64,000 nucleotides of DNA, taken from positions 1 through 64,000 of the forward strand of contig CBINGZ010000013.1 of assembly GCA_966250335.1 (NCBI GenBank), given 5' to 3'. Numbering within the stretch: position 1 is the first letter of the stretch; every line of letters starts with the position of its first letter. Below are positions 41,045 to 49,089 of the stretch, piece by piece. The stretch is from OLB7 sp966250335. GTDB lineage: Bacteria > Bacteroidota > Ignavibacteria > OLB7. The notes under the pieces were generated by a model. The model was given only the letters and a program-made list of their open reading frames with translations. It made no database searches and was not told the DNA's origin. Made by a program: the position numbers and the translations under genes.

Positions 41045-41863
41045 TCAAGCAGAAGCGCCTTCGTCTCCGCCGGTCGATTCCCCGGCGGGTTCGGGACGAT
41101 GAAAGGATATTCCCCATGAACGGCCGTTTCCGGCGACTACCTGCTCCGCACGCTCCTTGATGCCGTACATCATCTTCCGCTCCATTATGAAATGCGCGGG
41201 CTCAAGGAGCGCGCGATTGAGCAGCGTCGTGGTCGCGTCCGGCTCCCAGGCTCCGCGCAGCCGTACGAGCAGGCGCGTTCGATTTCCGTCGATCGGTCTG
41301 AGCACGAACGCCCAGGTAGCGGCGGGGAGCATGCGTGCGGGGTTCAAGGCCGGAAGATCTTCTTCGTGCGGCTCGGGAAAGGCCGCCAGCACCAGCTCAC
41401 GCTCCGGAACTATCGATGCGACCGTGAAGAAGGGATATCCCTCCGGCCCAAGTCGTATCGTATCCCCTACCCGTAGATGTTGAAGCGTCGGGATGACCGT
41501 ATCGATGCTGTGTATATCGCATCCCACCATATTCTCCAGCCAGTCGTAGCTGTAGAGTCCCCCGCGTCCCTGTCCGAGCTGCACGAGCCACGGCCAGATC
41601 CGGGCCGCAGACGCCTCGATGGTGATCCCCCTCGTCGACTGCAGCCGGACATCCGCCAGCAGTTCGTCCCCCGGAAGAGTCGCGGCCGATTCCTCCTCGG
41701 TCGCCCCCCAGTGCAGATGCCACGGACGGACCAGGAACGTATAGAGGAGCGTTCCGACCGTGGTGGCTCCCACAAGCTTGATGAGACTGCGCGCGAACGT
41801 TCCGTTCGTCATCGGATGTTCCGAATCGCGCATAATGTCCGAAGCCGATTTCAGAGATTCCAT
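41045..41863 (-). CDS. SRPBCC-fold protein with N-terminal membrane anchor
   Basis: About 272 aa from the ATG at 41863; other in-frame starts lie at 41812 (MTNGTFARSLIKL) and further upstream. A hydrophobic segment (LIKLVGATTVGTLLYTFLV) anchors it. The rest looks like an SRPBCC (START/polyketide-cyclase-like) ligand-binding domain: IEASAARIWPWLVQLGQGRGGLYSYDWLEN, then FTVASIVPERELVLAAF, ATWAFVLRPIDGNRTRLLVRLRG and a C-terminal helix EPAHFIMERKMMYGIKERAE. The ligand is unknown. It follows the DoxX-like gene at a 175-base distance with no terminator or promoter visible between, so it probably shares promoter 2. Confidence 0.8.
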   Translation of the reverse strand: MESLKSASDIMRDSEHPMTNGTFARSLIKLVGATTVGTLLYTFLVRPWHLHWGATEEESAATLPGDELLADVRLQSTRGITIEASAARIWPWLVQLGQGRGGLYSYDWLENMVGCDIHSIDTVIPTLQHLRVGDTIRLGPEGYPFFTVASIVPERELVLAAFPEPHEEDLPALNPARMLPAATWAFVLRPIDGNRTRLLVRLRGAWEPDATTTLLNRALLEPAHFIMERKMMYGIKERAEQVVAGNGRSWGISFHRPEPAGESTGGDEGASA

Positions 41864-42037
41864 AGGTTCGATAGATAGTGCAGTTCGTATGAACGTATGA
41901 CGCCCGGTAAGATCCGGTATGAGTTCCCGTTGCTTATTGCGTGCGCGCAATGCGCATATCACGCATGGGGGAACAGAATGGGGACCACGACATCCGCCAC
42001 GGCGGCACGGAATCCCATGTATTCATCGTGTGAGAGG

Positions 42038-42523
42038 TCAATGCCGTGATATCGCCGACGCGCGCGGCTGCCTGCGCACGGCATCGAGCAGACTGCGGCC
42101 GAGATCGTCCCGTATCAGAAGCCACGTTTCGGCCGCAAGGATCAGGTTCGGCAGTGTTGCCTGGTTCAGCGGCGCGATCAGCACAAGAAAGATCGTGACG
42201 CCGAGCAGGGCCGATCTTGCCCCTCCTTCCCTGCCGAGAATCATCACTCCCGCGATGAGCTCGAAGAGAATAACGGGGATGATGAACACCAGCGGTTCCG
42301 CCGCCACCCATTGATCGAATATGTAGCGATAGAACAGGATATACGATTCCGATCCCAGCGCGACGAACTGCCGAGGATCCGACAGCGCGAGACTGAGATT
42401 GACGCCGAGCGCCATGACCATGAAAAAGAACCCCAGAAACATCCGCGCGACGAATGGTTTCCACAGAACGGCGACGCCGAACAGAAGCGTGAAGGCCAGC
42501 CAGATGTAAAATTCCTCAGTCAT
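42038..42523 (-). CDS. DoxX-like four-helix membrane protein
   Basis: 161 aa with four predicted transmembrane helices (FYIWLAFTLLFGVAVLW; FLGFFFMVMALGVNLSLAL; PLVFIIPVILFELIAGVMIL; ALLGVTIFLVLIAPL), the layout of the DoxX/DoxD-like superfamily, whose members are linked to respiration and redox stress. I assign only the superfamily resemblance. Its ATG (42523) overlaps the stop of a 41-codon ORF as ATGA, so translation is coupled. It is transcribed from promoter 2. Confidence 0.75.
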   Translation of the reverse strand: MTEEFYIWLAFTLLFGVAVLWKPFVARMFLGFFFMVMALGVNLSLALSDPRQFVALGSESYILFYRYIFDQWVAAEPLVFIIPVILFELIAGVMILGREGGARSALLGVTIFLVLIAPLNQATLPNLILAAETWLLIRDDLGRSLLDAVRRQPRASAISRH

Positions 42524-42645
42524 TGCAGCGCTCCCTGAACATCATTTCGTATGATCGGCCTCATGCTCATGCCCGGCGCGGGCATCGGGAAGAGAAGCAA
42601 AGCACCGGCAGGAATTGTGAAAAGAACCACTGACGCTCTCTTCAT
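42520..42645 (-). CDS. Small 41-aa hydrophobic ORF upstream of the DoxX-like gene
   Basis: ATG at 42645 is preceded by GGAGAAGG at a good spacing. The peptide starts MKRASVVLFTIPAGALLLFP and ends in a polar tail, so it looks like a small membrane or exported peptide. It is the first gene after promoter 2 (about 40 bases after the -7 element), and its TGA overlaps the next ATG. It could be a small membrane protein or a leader that controls translation of the DoxX-like gene. No family is recognised. Confidence 0.6.
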   Translation of the reverse strand: MKRASVVLFTIPAGALLLFPMPAPGMSMRPIIRNDVQGALQ

Positions 42646-42686
42646 GACCTTCTCCGTTTAGTCCGCAGGTTGAATTTCCAACGGTA

Positions 42687-42730
42687 CAAACCTACCGTCG
42701 ATCCGCGTCGGCAACCATGACCGATGTCAA
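42687..42730 (-). promoter_or_regulatory. CRP/FNR-type site plus -7 element (promoter 2)
   Basis: On the minus strand, TTGACATCGGTCATGG (42730-42715) is followed by TAGGTTTG (42694-42687), an exact TAnnTTTG. Spacing from site start to element is 36 bases, as in the other three. It reads into the 41-aa ORF and DoxX-like gene, and is divergent from promoter 3. Confidence 0.8.
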
Positions 42731-42783
42731 TATTCGGCAGACAGGCGGTCGGCAGCGCGCAGTTCCGGACGATTCTCCGGATC

Positions 42784-42827
42784 ATGACATATATCATGGT
42801 TGCCGGGGAGGGAACGGCGTAGTTTCG
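42784..42827 (+). promoter_or_regulatory. CRP/FNR-type site plus -7 element (promoter 3)
   Basis: ATGACATATATCATGG (42784-42799; CATGA-N6-TCATG with the base before) is followed after the same 36-base interval by TAGTTTCG (42820-42827), which differs from TAnnTTTG at one position. It reads into the CBS-domain gene at 42874. Confidence 0.78.
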
Positions 42828-42873
42828 TAGCGATTTCAACAGCAACTCAATCACTCGGACAACGGAGGCCGAT

Positions 42874-43416
42874 ATGAACATTCGTGATATCATGACGTCG
42901 GGTGTGGCATTCTGCACCCCGGAGACCAACCTTGCCGCTGCCGCGGCTTCGATGTGGCAGCACGACTGCGGCGTTCTTCCCGTGGTCGACGAGAAGATGC
43001 GCGTCCAGGGAATGATCACCGATCGTGACATCTGCATCGCGCTCGGCACGCGTAATCGACCGGCGGCAGATATATCGGTCGCAGAGGTATCGAAGGGAAC
43101 TCTCTACGCATGCAGGATCGACGACGATATTCAGTCGGTGCTCTCGACGATGCGCGATCACAAGGTACGGCGGGTTCCGATCGTCGACCCGGAGGGGGCC
43201 CTGGCAGGAATCGTTTCGATCGACGATATCGCGCTTCTCGCGCGGGACGGAAAGGGATCCGGAAGCTCGGGCATCACCTATACGGATGCCGTCGAGACGC
43301 AGAAATCGATCGTGGCACGCCCGCTCATCTTCACACCCACTGAGAAGATCGGTCGAAAAGCTCCGGCCGCCGAGCCTGCTCCTGTTCACGTCGGCGACTT
43401 CGACTTCGAAGAGTAG
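42874..43416 (+). CDS. CBS-pair domain protein
   Basis: 180 aa: two CBS motifs form one Bateman module. The first starts NIRDIMTSGVAFCTPETNL and runs through GVLPVVDEKMRVQGMITDRDI. The second is CRIDDDIQSVLSTMRDHKVRRVPIVDPEGALAGIVSIDDIA. A flexible 50-residue tail ends DFDFEE. Such modules bind adenosyl ligands (AMP, ATP, SAM) and sense energy state. No partner domain is fused, so it probably acts in trans. It has its own promoter with a CRP/FNR-type site and its own terminator. Confidence 0.92.
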   Translation: MNIRDIMTSGVAFCTPETNLAAAAASMWQHDCGVLPVVDEKMRVQGMITDRDICIALGTRNRPAADISVAEVSKGTLYACRIDDDIQSVLSTMRDHKVRRVPIVDPEGALAGIVSIDDIALLARDGKGSGSSGITYTDAVETQKSIVARPLIFTPTEKIGRKAPAAEPAPVHVGDFDFEE

Positions 43417-43438
43417 AAGAATTATCGACCGGCCGCGC

Positions 43439-43477
43439 AAAAGCTCATTCGATGAATTATCGGATGAGCTTTTTATT
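43439..43477 (+). terminator. Terminator of the CBS gene
   Basis: AAAGCTCAT-T-CGAT pairs with ATCG-G-ATGAGCTTT (about 43440-43473, one mismatch) around GAATT, with a T-rich run after it. It lies 23 bases past the CBS stop codon. Confidence 0.85.
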
Positions 43478-43534
43478 TACCGGTATCCGCGACGGATATT
43501 TTTTCGGCAGATATTTACCGGGTTGCTCCGATAA

Positions 43535-43578
43535 TTGACATATGTCATGGAACGCGCTTTCAGGGGTCCGTATTTTTG
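43535..43578 (+). promoter_or_regulatory. CRP/FNR-type site plus -7 element (promoter 4)
   Basis: TTGACATATGTCATGG (43535-43550; core TGACATATGTCA is a perfect palindrome) is followed 36 bases from its start by TATTTTTG (43571-43578), an exact TAnnTTTG. It reads into the outer-membrane protein gene at 43657. Confidence 0.82.
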
Positions 43579-43656
43579 TACCGTGATTAACGCACGATAA
43601 ACGAATTCGCTTTCCTCAGCTCACATACATCTCTCACACATAACCGGAGATCAGTC

Positions 43657-44379
43657 ATGAATCGCACTCTTTCCAGCACAGTCACGATGTTCGCGCTGGC
43701 AGCAGCGGCAACCGGCCTCGCATGGAATACCGCGCATGCTCAGGGATCGCAGAGCACGCTTCGCCTCGGGATCATCGGAGCCGCCAACTACAATTATGTC
43801 GACGCGCCGACGCAGAAGTTCGTCGATGTCGCGGGCGATCAGAATTTCGCGGGACACGATTTCTCGCAGGCCGGTGGATTCGAAGCGTATGCCGGAATTG
43901 CCGGTGAGTACATGTTCGACGATCTGATCGGGGCAACGCTTCGCGCAACGTTCGATGCGCGCTGCGTGGAGAAGGAGGACGACGGCAGCACCTTCACCCC
44001 CCGCCTCCTCTATGTCAGCATCGAGCCGGGCGTACGGGTCAACCTGGGGATGCCGGAACTCCATGGAATGGTCGGTGGAACGGTCGCCGTCAAGGCAAGC
44101 GCCGAGTACGACTACACCCCTCGCGCGGGTGAGCAGACACGCACGATCGAGGGAGCCGAGCTTCAGAACGTCAACGATGTGGCGTTCGGCGCATGGGCCG
44201 GAGTCGGTTACGATATCCGGATCGGCGACAAGGCCTCCGCCGTCAACTGGTTCGTCACACCGTTCGTCGAGGCGAGCTACCTCTTCGATCAGAAGGAGGC
44301 CGACGTGGCAATGGCCGATGAGGAGAGCTGGAATACACTGACGGGGCGTGCAGGAGTGAAGCTGATGGTGCAGTTCTGA
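43657..44379 (+). CDS. Outer-membrane beta-barrel protein
   Basis: 240 aa with a signal peptide (MFALAAAATGLAWNTAHA, cleavage near residue 29). The mature part alternates amphipathic strands and polar turns (LRLGIIGAANYNYVD, FEAYAGIAGEYMFD, GATLRATFDAR, VNWFVTPFVEASYLF) and ends in an aromatic residue (KLMVQF), as in OmpA- or OmpW-like barrels. GGAG precedes the ATG. No substrate can be named. It has its own CRP/FNR-type promoter and a strong terminator, so it is a single-gene unit in the local regulon. Confidence 0.85.
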   Translation: MNRTLSSTVTMFALAAAATGLAWNTAHAQGSQSTLRLGIIGAANYNYVDAPTQKFVDVAGDQNFAGHDFSQAGGFEAYAGIAGEYMFDDLIGATLRATFDARCVEKEDDGSTFTPRLLYVSIEPGVRVNLGMPELHGMVGGTVAVKASAEYDYTPRAGEQTRTIEGAELQNVNDVAFGAWAGVGYDIRIGDKASAVNWFVTPFVEASYLFDQKEADVAMADEESWNTLTGRAGVKLMVQF

Positions 44380-44413
44380 AAACGTACCGACTCAGCTTCC
44401 GGAGAAGCCCGGG

Positions 44414-44446
44414 GGACCGGCAGGTTATGCTGCCGGTCCTTTTTTT
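44414..44446 (+). terminator. Terminator of the outer-membrane protein gene
   Basis: GGACCGGCAG (44414-44423) and CTGCCGGTCC (44430-44439) form a perfect stem with a 6-base loop, followed by seven T bases. Confidence 0.93.
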
Positions 44447-45048
44447 CATCTTCGGCTTCATCGCGATGAGCCGGATCGGGGTCGTCTCACATATTCACCG
44501 TGAATCTCATCGAATCCCCGCCGGCTACGCGTGCGCACAAGAGTCGGGAGTGCCGGTTTTCATGGAGATTCCGGCATATTCGAAGCAACTCGGTTACGAT
44601 GAGGTCCCCGGGTTCGAGTTCGATCCGACGTGCGGCATCTATCGTTTTCGCGTGGAATTCGTGATACTCCGTCCTCGGAAACGCATCCACGGACGATCTC
44701 CCGTATCGGACGGCGTTCGTTCGAACACCACGACGATGATGTCGGCTTCCGATAGGAACGCCTTCTCCTTTCGATGTTAACATTCATGTAAGCTTCCATG
44801 GTTATCGTTGAAACACTATATTTGGCGGGTCTTGTCGTATTGCGAGGGAGGAGAGGAGGTTCCAGGAGGTAAGCCAGACCGTTGTTGCCTTCACCTCTCC
44901 GACCTCTCATCCCTTCCTCGGGAGACATGCCCCCTCCATAAGAACCTTCGTCGCTTGCGAGAGCGACCCACCCCGACGAAGAGACGACGGTCGGGTCCAC
45001 TGACAGCATGACAACTTTCGGTCGTTGTTCAACCATATCTATCGCAGC
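44447..45048. other. Intergenic region, possible distant promoter
   Basis: About 600 bases. A TATATTTG (44817-44824) fits the TAnnTTTG element, though it would leave a 5' leader of about 215 bases before the next gene. Minus-strand frames around 44490-44780 read as protein-like in short pieces but are broken by stops and frame changes, so a gene remnant is possible. No gene is called. Confidence 0.4.
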
Positions 45049-46758
45049 ATGAAGTATTTTCTTCTTCCGGCACTGCTTGTCGGCATGGCGTTCACCGGCG
45101 CGTTGCAGGCGCAGACGTACAAGGCGACCTATGCCACCAAGCTCTATCTCTCGGGCGGCGGCTCGCCGGTCACGCCCCTGACGCTCCAGGCGCCGTCGCT
45201 CGGCAGCCCGTACACATTGACGTTCCCGGCGGACGACGGCGCTTCCAACCAGTTCCTGCAGACCGACGGCTCGGGCAATCTGGTCTGGGCCTCGCTCGGC
45301 AGCGGGTTGTTCCCCCTGTCGGCATCGGTCTCGGACGCCGGCATCCTTCTGGACATCACGAACACCGGCGCCGGCGCCGTCGCCCAGTTCGAGATCAACA
45401 ACGGCTCCAGCACCGCCAACGCGCTGACCGCGATCACCAACGGCACAGGTCTGGCGATCCAGGCCAACGGCGGCGTTCAGGTCAGCGACGGAAACCTGAC
45501 CCTGGCCAACACCAGCGCCGCCGGACAGTTGCGTCTGCATGAGCCGGCCACGACCGGATCGGACTACACCGCCTTTGTTGCACAGGATCAGTCGGGGAAC
45601 AATATCACCTATACGCTCCCGGGGACCAACGGCACGGCCGGACAGGCCCTGGTGGTCGCATCCTCGCCGGCTCCCACCGCCACCTCGGCCACCCTCCAGT
45701 GGTCCACCGCAGGTGGACTCAGCACCGTCACCCACAACGCCACGCTGAGCGGCAACGGCACCTCCGGCAGCCCGCTCGCCGTCAACCTGGGGAACGCCAA
45801 CACCTGGACGGCGAACCAGACCTTCGCCGGAGCGTTCACGATCGTGTCGAACGGGCGGATCGCGCTGACCAACAGCGACAACAACGGGCGTGATATCCGC
45901 TGGCAGGAGCCGAGCGGCTCGGGCACCCAGTATGTCGGCATCCGCGCGCCGGGCGTGGCCCAGAGCAGCAACTATGTGTGGCCGAACGCCATCGGCTCGG
46001 CGGGTCAGGTGCTGACGATCCAGAGCTCGAACTCTGCCGGCTTCAACGACTCGGCCACGCTGACCTGGACGACCCCCGGCGGCAGCAGTTCGTCGACGGT
46101 CGACTCGACCCTGGTCGGCGACGGTAGCGGCGGCTCTCCGCTCGGCCTCGATCTGGCGCAGAGCAACGTCTGGACGGCGACGATCACCACGTTCCTCGGC
46201 TTCCTGGAAGTACGGAACGAGCCGCTGGTCATCACCAACACCGACAACTCGGCGAACGAACTCCGCATTCAGGAGGCGAGCGGCAACGGCACGAACTACT
46301 TCGCGATCAGGGCCGACACCTCGATCGGCACGAACGACGTCTGGATCATGCCGAGCACGGCGGGGACGGCGGGACAGGTACTGGGGATCACAGCGGTGAA
46401 CACGCCGAGCAACCGCTTCTACACCCTCGACTGGAAGACGCCGACGTCGTCCGCGGCGTACGGCTACACGACCTACAGCGCCAATGCCACGCTTACGACG
46501 ACGGAAGCAATCGTCGGTGTGAACACGTCGAGTGGGGCCGTCACGCTCACGCTCCCTGCCGCGAACTCCGTCCCCGCGGGGAAGTTCTACATCATCAACA
46601 ACGAGAGCTCCCCGACGGGGAACACCCTCACCATTAACCGCGCCGGCACCGATCTGATCGACGGCGGCACCAGCACGAGTATCCTCGGAACGCTGATCGG
46701 CAGCAGCGGCGCCACCATCTACAGCAACGGTGTCAACGCCTGGTACCGCGTGCCGTAA
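45049..46758 (+). CDS. Secreted tail-fibre-like repeat protein
   Basis: 569 aa from the ATG at 45049, which gives a standard signal peptide (MKYFLLPALLVGMAFTGALQA); an in-frame TTG at 45025 is less likely. The mature protein is Gly/Ser/Thr/Asn-rich with internal repeats: GSPLAVNLGNANTWTANQTF and GSPLGLDLAQSNVWTATITT, and ITNTDNSANELRIQEASG with LTNSDNNGRDIRWQEPSG. Its last 90 residues (VTLTLPAANSVPAGKFYIIN, TLTINRAGTDLIDGG, ATIYSNGVNAWYRV) resemble receptor-binding ends of phage tail fibres. Because of the signal peptide and absence of phage genes it is probably a cell-surface fibre or adhesin. No type IX sorting domain is seen. Coding GC is high. Confidence 0.8.
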   Translation: MKYFLLPALLVGMAFTGALQAQTYKATYATKLYLSGGGSPVTPLTLQAPSLGSPYTLTFPADDGASNQFLQTDGSGNLVWASLGSGLFPLSASVSDAGILLDITNTGAGAVAQFEINNGSSTANALTAITNGTGLAIQANGGVQVSDGNLTLANTSAAGQLRLHEPATTGSDYTAFVAQDQSGNNITYTLPGTNGTAGQALVVASSPAPTATSATLQWSTAGGLSTVTHNATLSGNGTSGSPLAVNLGNANTWTANQTFAGAFTIVSNGRIALTNSDNNGRDIRWQEPSGSGTQYVGIRAPGVAQSSNYVWPNAIGSAGQVLTIQSSNSAGFNDSATLTWTTPGGSSSSTVDSTLVGDGSGGSPLGLDLAQSNVWTATITTFLGFLEVRNEPLVITNTDNSANELRIQEASGNGTNYFAIRADTSIGTNDVWIMPSTAGTAGQVLGITAVNTPSNRFYTLDWKTPTSSAAYGYTTYSANATLTTTEAIVGVNTSSGAVTLTLPAANSVPAGKFYIINNESSPTGNTLTINRAGTDLIDGGTSTSILGTLIGSSGATIYSNGVNAWYRVP

Positions 46759-46803
46759 GGAGACCGGCCCTGCGTATATCGCATCGAATATTTCTACGGT
46801 AAT

Positions 46804-46833
46804 GAAACAGGCGGGATTGCTCCCGCCTGTTTC
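46804..46833. terminator. Bidirectional terminator between convergent genes
   Basis: GAAACAGGCGGGA (46804-46816) and TCCCGCCTGTTTC (46821-46833) form a perfect 13-bp stem with loop TTGC. It separates the tail-fibre-like gene from the convergent gene ending at 46876. Short T-rich ends occur within the stem on both strands. Confidence 0.8.
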
Positions 46834-46875
46834 GTTGGCACCCCGCCGGGTCTCTCGGAAGAGACTCGATCTCGA

Positions 46876-47901
46876 TCACTGCCTGACGATCATCACCACG
46901 CGGCGCCTGCTCCCCGCGGCCACCTCGACCCAGTAGCTGCCGGCCGGGAGCCCGCTCAGGTCGAGCGTCCCGCTGCGTCCGTCGAGCCGGGTCCGATCGG
47001 TCGCGCGGCCGAGGATATCGCGAACCGTCGCCGTCGCGTCGTTCCCCCATCCGTCGCCGAGCTCGATCGTGACCCGATCGCGCACGATGCTCGGATAGAC
47101 GCGCAGATCGGAATCCGAGGCATCCGCCGCCGGAACCGATGAGACGGCCGCCGTCGGCGTGAACCGATAGACGTGGTTCGGGGACGGAACCCCGTTCAGC
47201 GGCTGGAAGAAGGACGCCCCGTCCCTGCCGGTTATCGGATTCTCCGCCGAACCGATCACGAAGAGCCCTTCGAACCAGGAGGTGATCCCTCTGTCGGAGA
47301 CGACCACCCCTATCGACGGACCGGGAGAGCCGTTGAAGGCGTTTGCGCCGACGATCCGGTTCGGCCCGAAGTGATATTCGATCACCCCCGACTCCTTGAA
47401 GACCCATATCTGGAAGTTGACGTAATCGCCGGGATCACCGTCGGAGAGCCCCGCGTTCTTCCACTGAATGATGTAGGCGGTATCCCCCCGGTCGGTCACA
47501 TCGAAGATGCCGTGCGAGATCGACGACGAGGCATCCTTCGAACGAAGCGAGCTGAGAAAGACCGGCAGGGTGAACTGCGTCGTGTCGCTCACGATAATCA
47601 GTTCGCCGTTGGCAAGAACCCCCATGTAGTTCCCCTGTGCCCCGAAATCGACCTTCTGTCCGAAGAAGGTGAAGGTCCGCGGTCCGACCCCCAGAAGGAA
47701 CTGTCCTCCGTTCCAGTCCGATGTTATCACGGTCGCGCTCGGGAGCTCCGTGTAGTTCCCGTTATGGGCGGTGAAGCTGTAGGAGGGGAAGATATCCTGC
47801 GCGTGCAGGTCTCCGCAGAGGAACGCCCCGGCCAGCGCTGCCGCAAGGAGCGCGCCGCTCCGAATTCCCGACCCGGAACGATGTTGTTGCTGACGATTCA
47901 T
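46876..47901 (-). CDS. T9SS cargo protein of unknown function
   Basis: 341 aa with a signal peptide (ALLAAALAGAFLCGDLHA, cleavage near 35) and a C-terminal sorting domain (LRVYPSIVRDRVTIELGDG, LPAGSYWVEVAAGSRRRVV). The middle 200 residues look beta-rich (NYMGVLANGELIIVSD, YVNFQIWVFKESGVIEYHFG, GASFFQPLNGVPSPNHVYRF), like the N-terminal beta domains of other Bacteroidota surface proteins; no enzyme motif is visible. Its conserved YPS replaces the usual YPNP of the sorting domain. Confidence 0.82.
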   Translation of the reverse strand: MNRQQQHRSGSGIRSGALLAAALAGAFLCGDLHAQDIFPSYSFTAHNGNYTELPSATVITSDWNGGQFLLGVGPRTFTFFGQKVDFGAQGNYMGVLANGELIIVSDTTQFTLPVFLSSLRSKDASSSISHGIFDVTDRGDTAYIIQWKNAGLSDGDPGDYVNFQIWVFKESGVIEYHFGPNRIVGANAFNGSPGPSIGVVVSDRGITSWFEGLFVIGSAENPITGRDGASFFQPLNGVPSPNHVYRFTPTAAVSSVPAADASDSDLRVYPSIVRDRVTIELGDGWGNDATATVRDILGRATDRTRLDGRSGTLDLSGLPAGSYWVEVAAGSRRRVVMIVRQ

Positions 47902-48035
47902 ACAGGTGGATTGTATTGAGTGATACTACGATATATGGCGCGGCTGTCGCCGGGGATTGCATCCCCTCCCGAAAACATACCAAGGAGGGGGAAGGGCCAT
48001 CTATCGGATCTTGCTTTTCGAGGGAGCGGAGGAAA

Positions 48036-48992
48036 TCAGGGGAGATCGTTCATCGTCCGGTTCGTCCGGCCGGCGGCGCGGAACTCCGTCGGCGACATCC
48101 CGAAGTGACGCCGGAAGAGAAGGCTGAACGAGGTGGGACTTTCAAACCCGACATCGAGACAGACCTCCAGCACCGAGCGGCTGCTTCCGGCCAGAAGATC
48201 GCGCGCACGATCGAGGCGGAGCCGGGTGAGATACTGAAGAGGGGTTCTGCCGTGAAGGCTCTTGAAGAGGCGGAGAAAATGATGCGGCGAGAGATGGGCC
48301 GCCCGGGCGATCTCGGCAAGCGTGATACGGCGCGAGTAGCCGGAGTGCATGAAGTCGACCGCCAGATCGAGCCGCTGGCTGATCTCCAGCCGCGTGGCGA
48401 GGCGGAGCGACGGAATCCTCTTCAGCTCCCCCAGCACACCGCGATGCGCCTCCAGCATCCGAGGGAGCAGGAGATGGAACTGCTCCTCGATCCATCCGCG
48501 TGAGGGTCTCTTCCGCTCCCTGATCATGCCGTGGATACGGAACAGGAGCGGGGAAACCGTCTCATCATGACGATACAGCCGCTCGGCGAACCGCACCTCC
48601 CCCGCATCGACAACCTTCGCCGGATCATCGAGCAGATGATCGTCCGGGGTCACGATATCGCGCAGCACCCCCTGCGCAAACCCGGGACGGAAGAAGATCC
48701 CGAGCGAGTCGATCGCCTGTTTCTCCTCGATGAAGCTCGAATACCGCTGGCCGTGGTTCAGAATCAGGTAATTCCCCTGGTTGAGCGGAAACGTCCGCCC
48801 CTGCGACTCATACACCTCCCTCCCGCCGATCACGTACTTGATCGAGAGGGTCCCATGATAGGCCGGGAACGCGGCATCCGCCGCACTGGTCAGCGCGATC
48901 ATATTCGACCAGTTCATCTCCGGACAGATGAGGTCGAGGCCGGTATCACGGCGCTCCTCGGCGGGGGCGTCGATGAGGATGAGGTAGGACAT
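48036..48992 (-). CDS. AraC-family transcriptional regulator
   Basis: 318 aa. The N-terminal part is a cupin-like sensor region (LSIKYVIGGREVYESQGRTF, NYLILNHGQRYSSF). The C-terminal 100 residues are a full AraC DNA-binding domain with two helix-turn-helix motifs (ITLAEIARAAHLSPHHFLRL and SVLEVCLDVGFESPTSFSLL), ending FGMSPTEFRA. The ligand is unknown. It lies between two T9SS cargo genes and could control them, though the sequence gives no direct support. Confidence 0.93.
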   Translation of the reverse strand: MSYLILIDAPAEERRDTGLDLICPEMNWSNMIALTSAADAAFPAYHGTLSIKYVIGGREVYESQGRTFPLNQGNYLILNHGQRYSSFIEEKQAIDSLGIFFRPGFAQGVLRDIVTPDDHLLDDPAKVVDAGEVRFAERLYRHDETVSPLLFRIHGMIRERKRPSRGWIEEQFHLLLPRMLEAHRGVLGELKRIPSLRLATRLEISQRLDLAVDFMHSGYSRRITLAEIARAAHLSPHHFLRLFKSLHGRTPLQYLTRLRLDRARDLLAGSSRSVLEVCLDVGFESPTSFSLLFRRHFGMSPTEFRAAGRTNRTMNDLP

Positions 48993-49089
48993 GGCGTGCA
49001 GCTTGATGAAAACCTGGAGGCCGCATTGAGGCGCGGATCATCAAACTACAGCTGAGCGGAAGGATTGTTTCAGGAGGAGAAGCCCTCCC

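Noticed and set aside
40690..41160. Plus-strand frame of 156 codons after the cNMP gene, which might have held a lost helix-turn-helix
   Set aside because: It has no helix-turn-helix pattern, covers the hairpin at 40987-41020 and runs antisense into the SRPBCC gene. Its composition is not protein-like.
44427..44780. Plus-strand frame of 117 codons after the outer-membrane protein gene
   Set aside because: It begins inside the terminator stem and T-run of that gene and has no ribosome-binding site or family match.
44781..44824. TATATTTG at 44817 considered as a fifth member of the CRP/FNR-type promoter set
   Set aside because: The bases 36 upstream show no TGA-N6-TCA palindrome.
45049..46758. 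Tail-fibre-like gene considered as evidence of a prophage
   Set aside because: No integrase, capsid, terminase, baseplate or lysis gene lies nearby, and the protein has a bacterial signal peptide.
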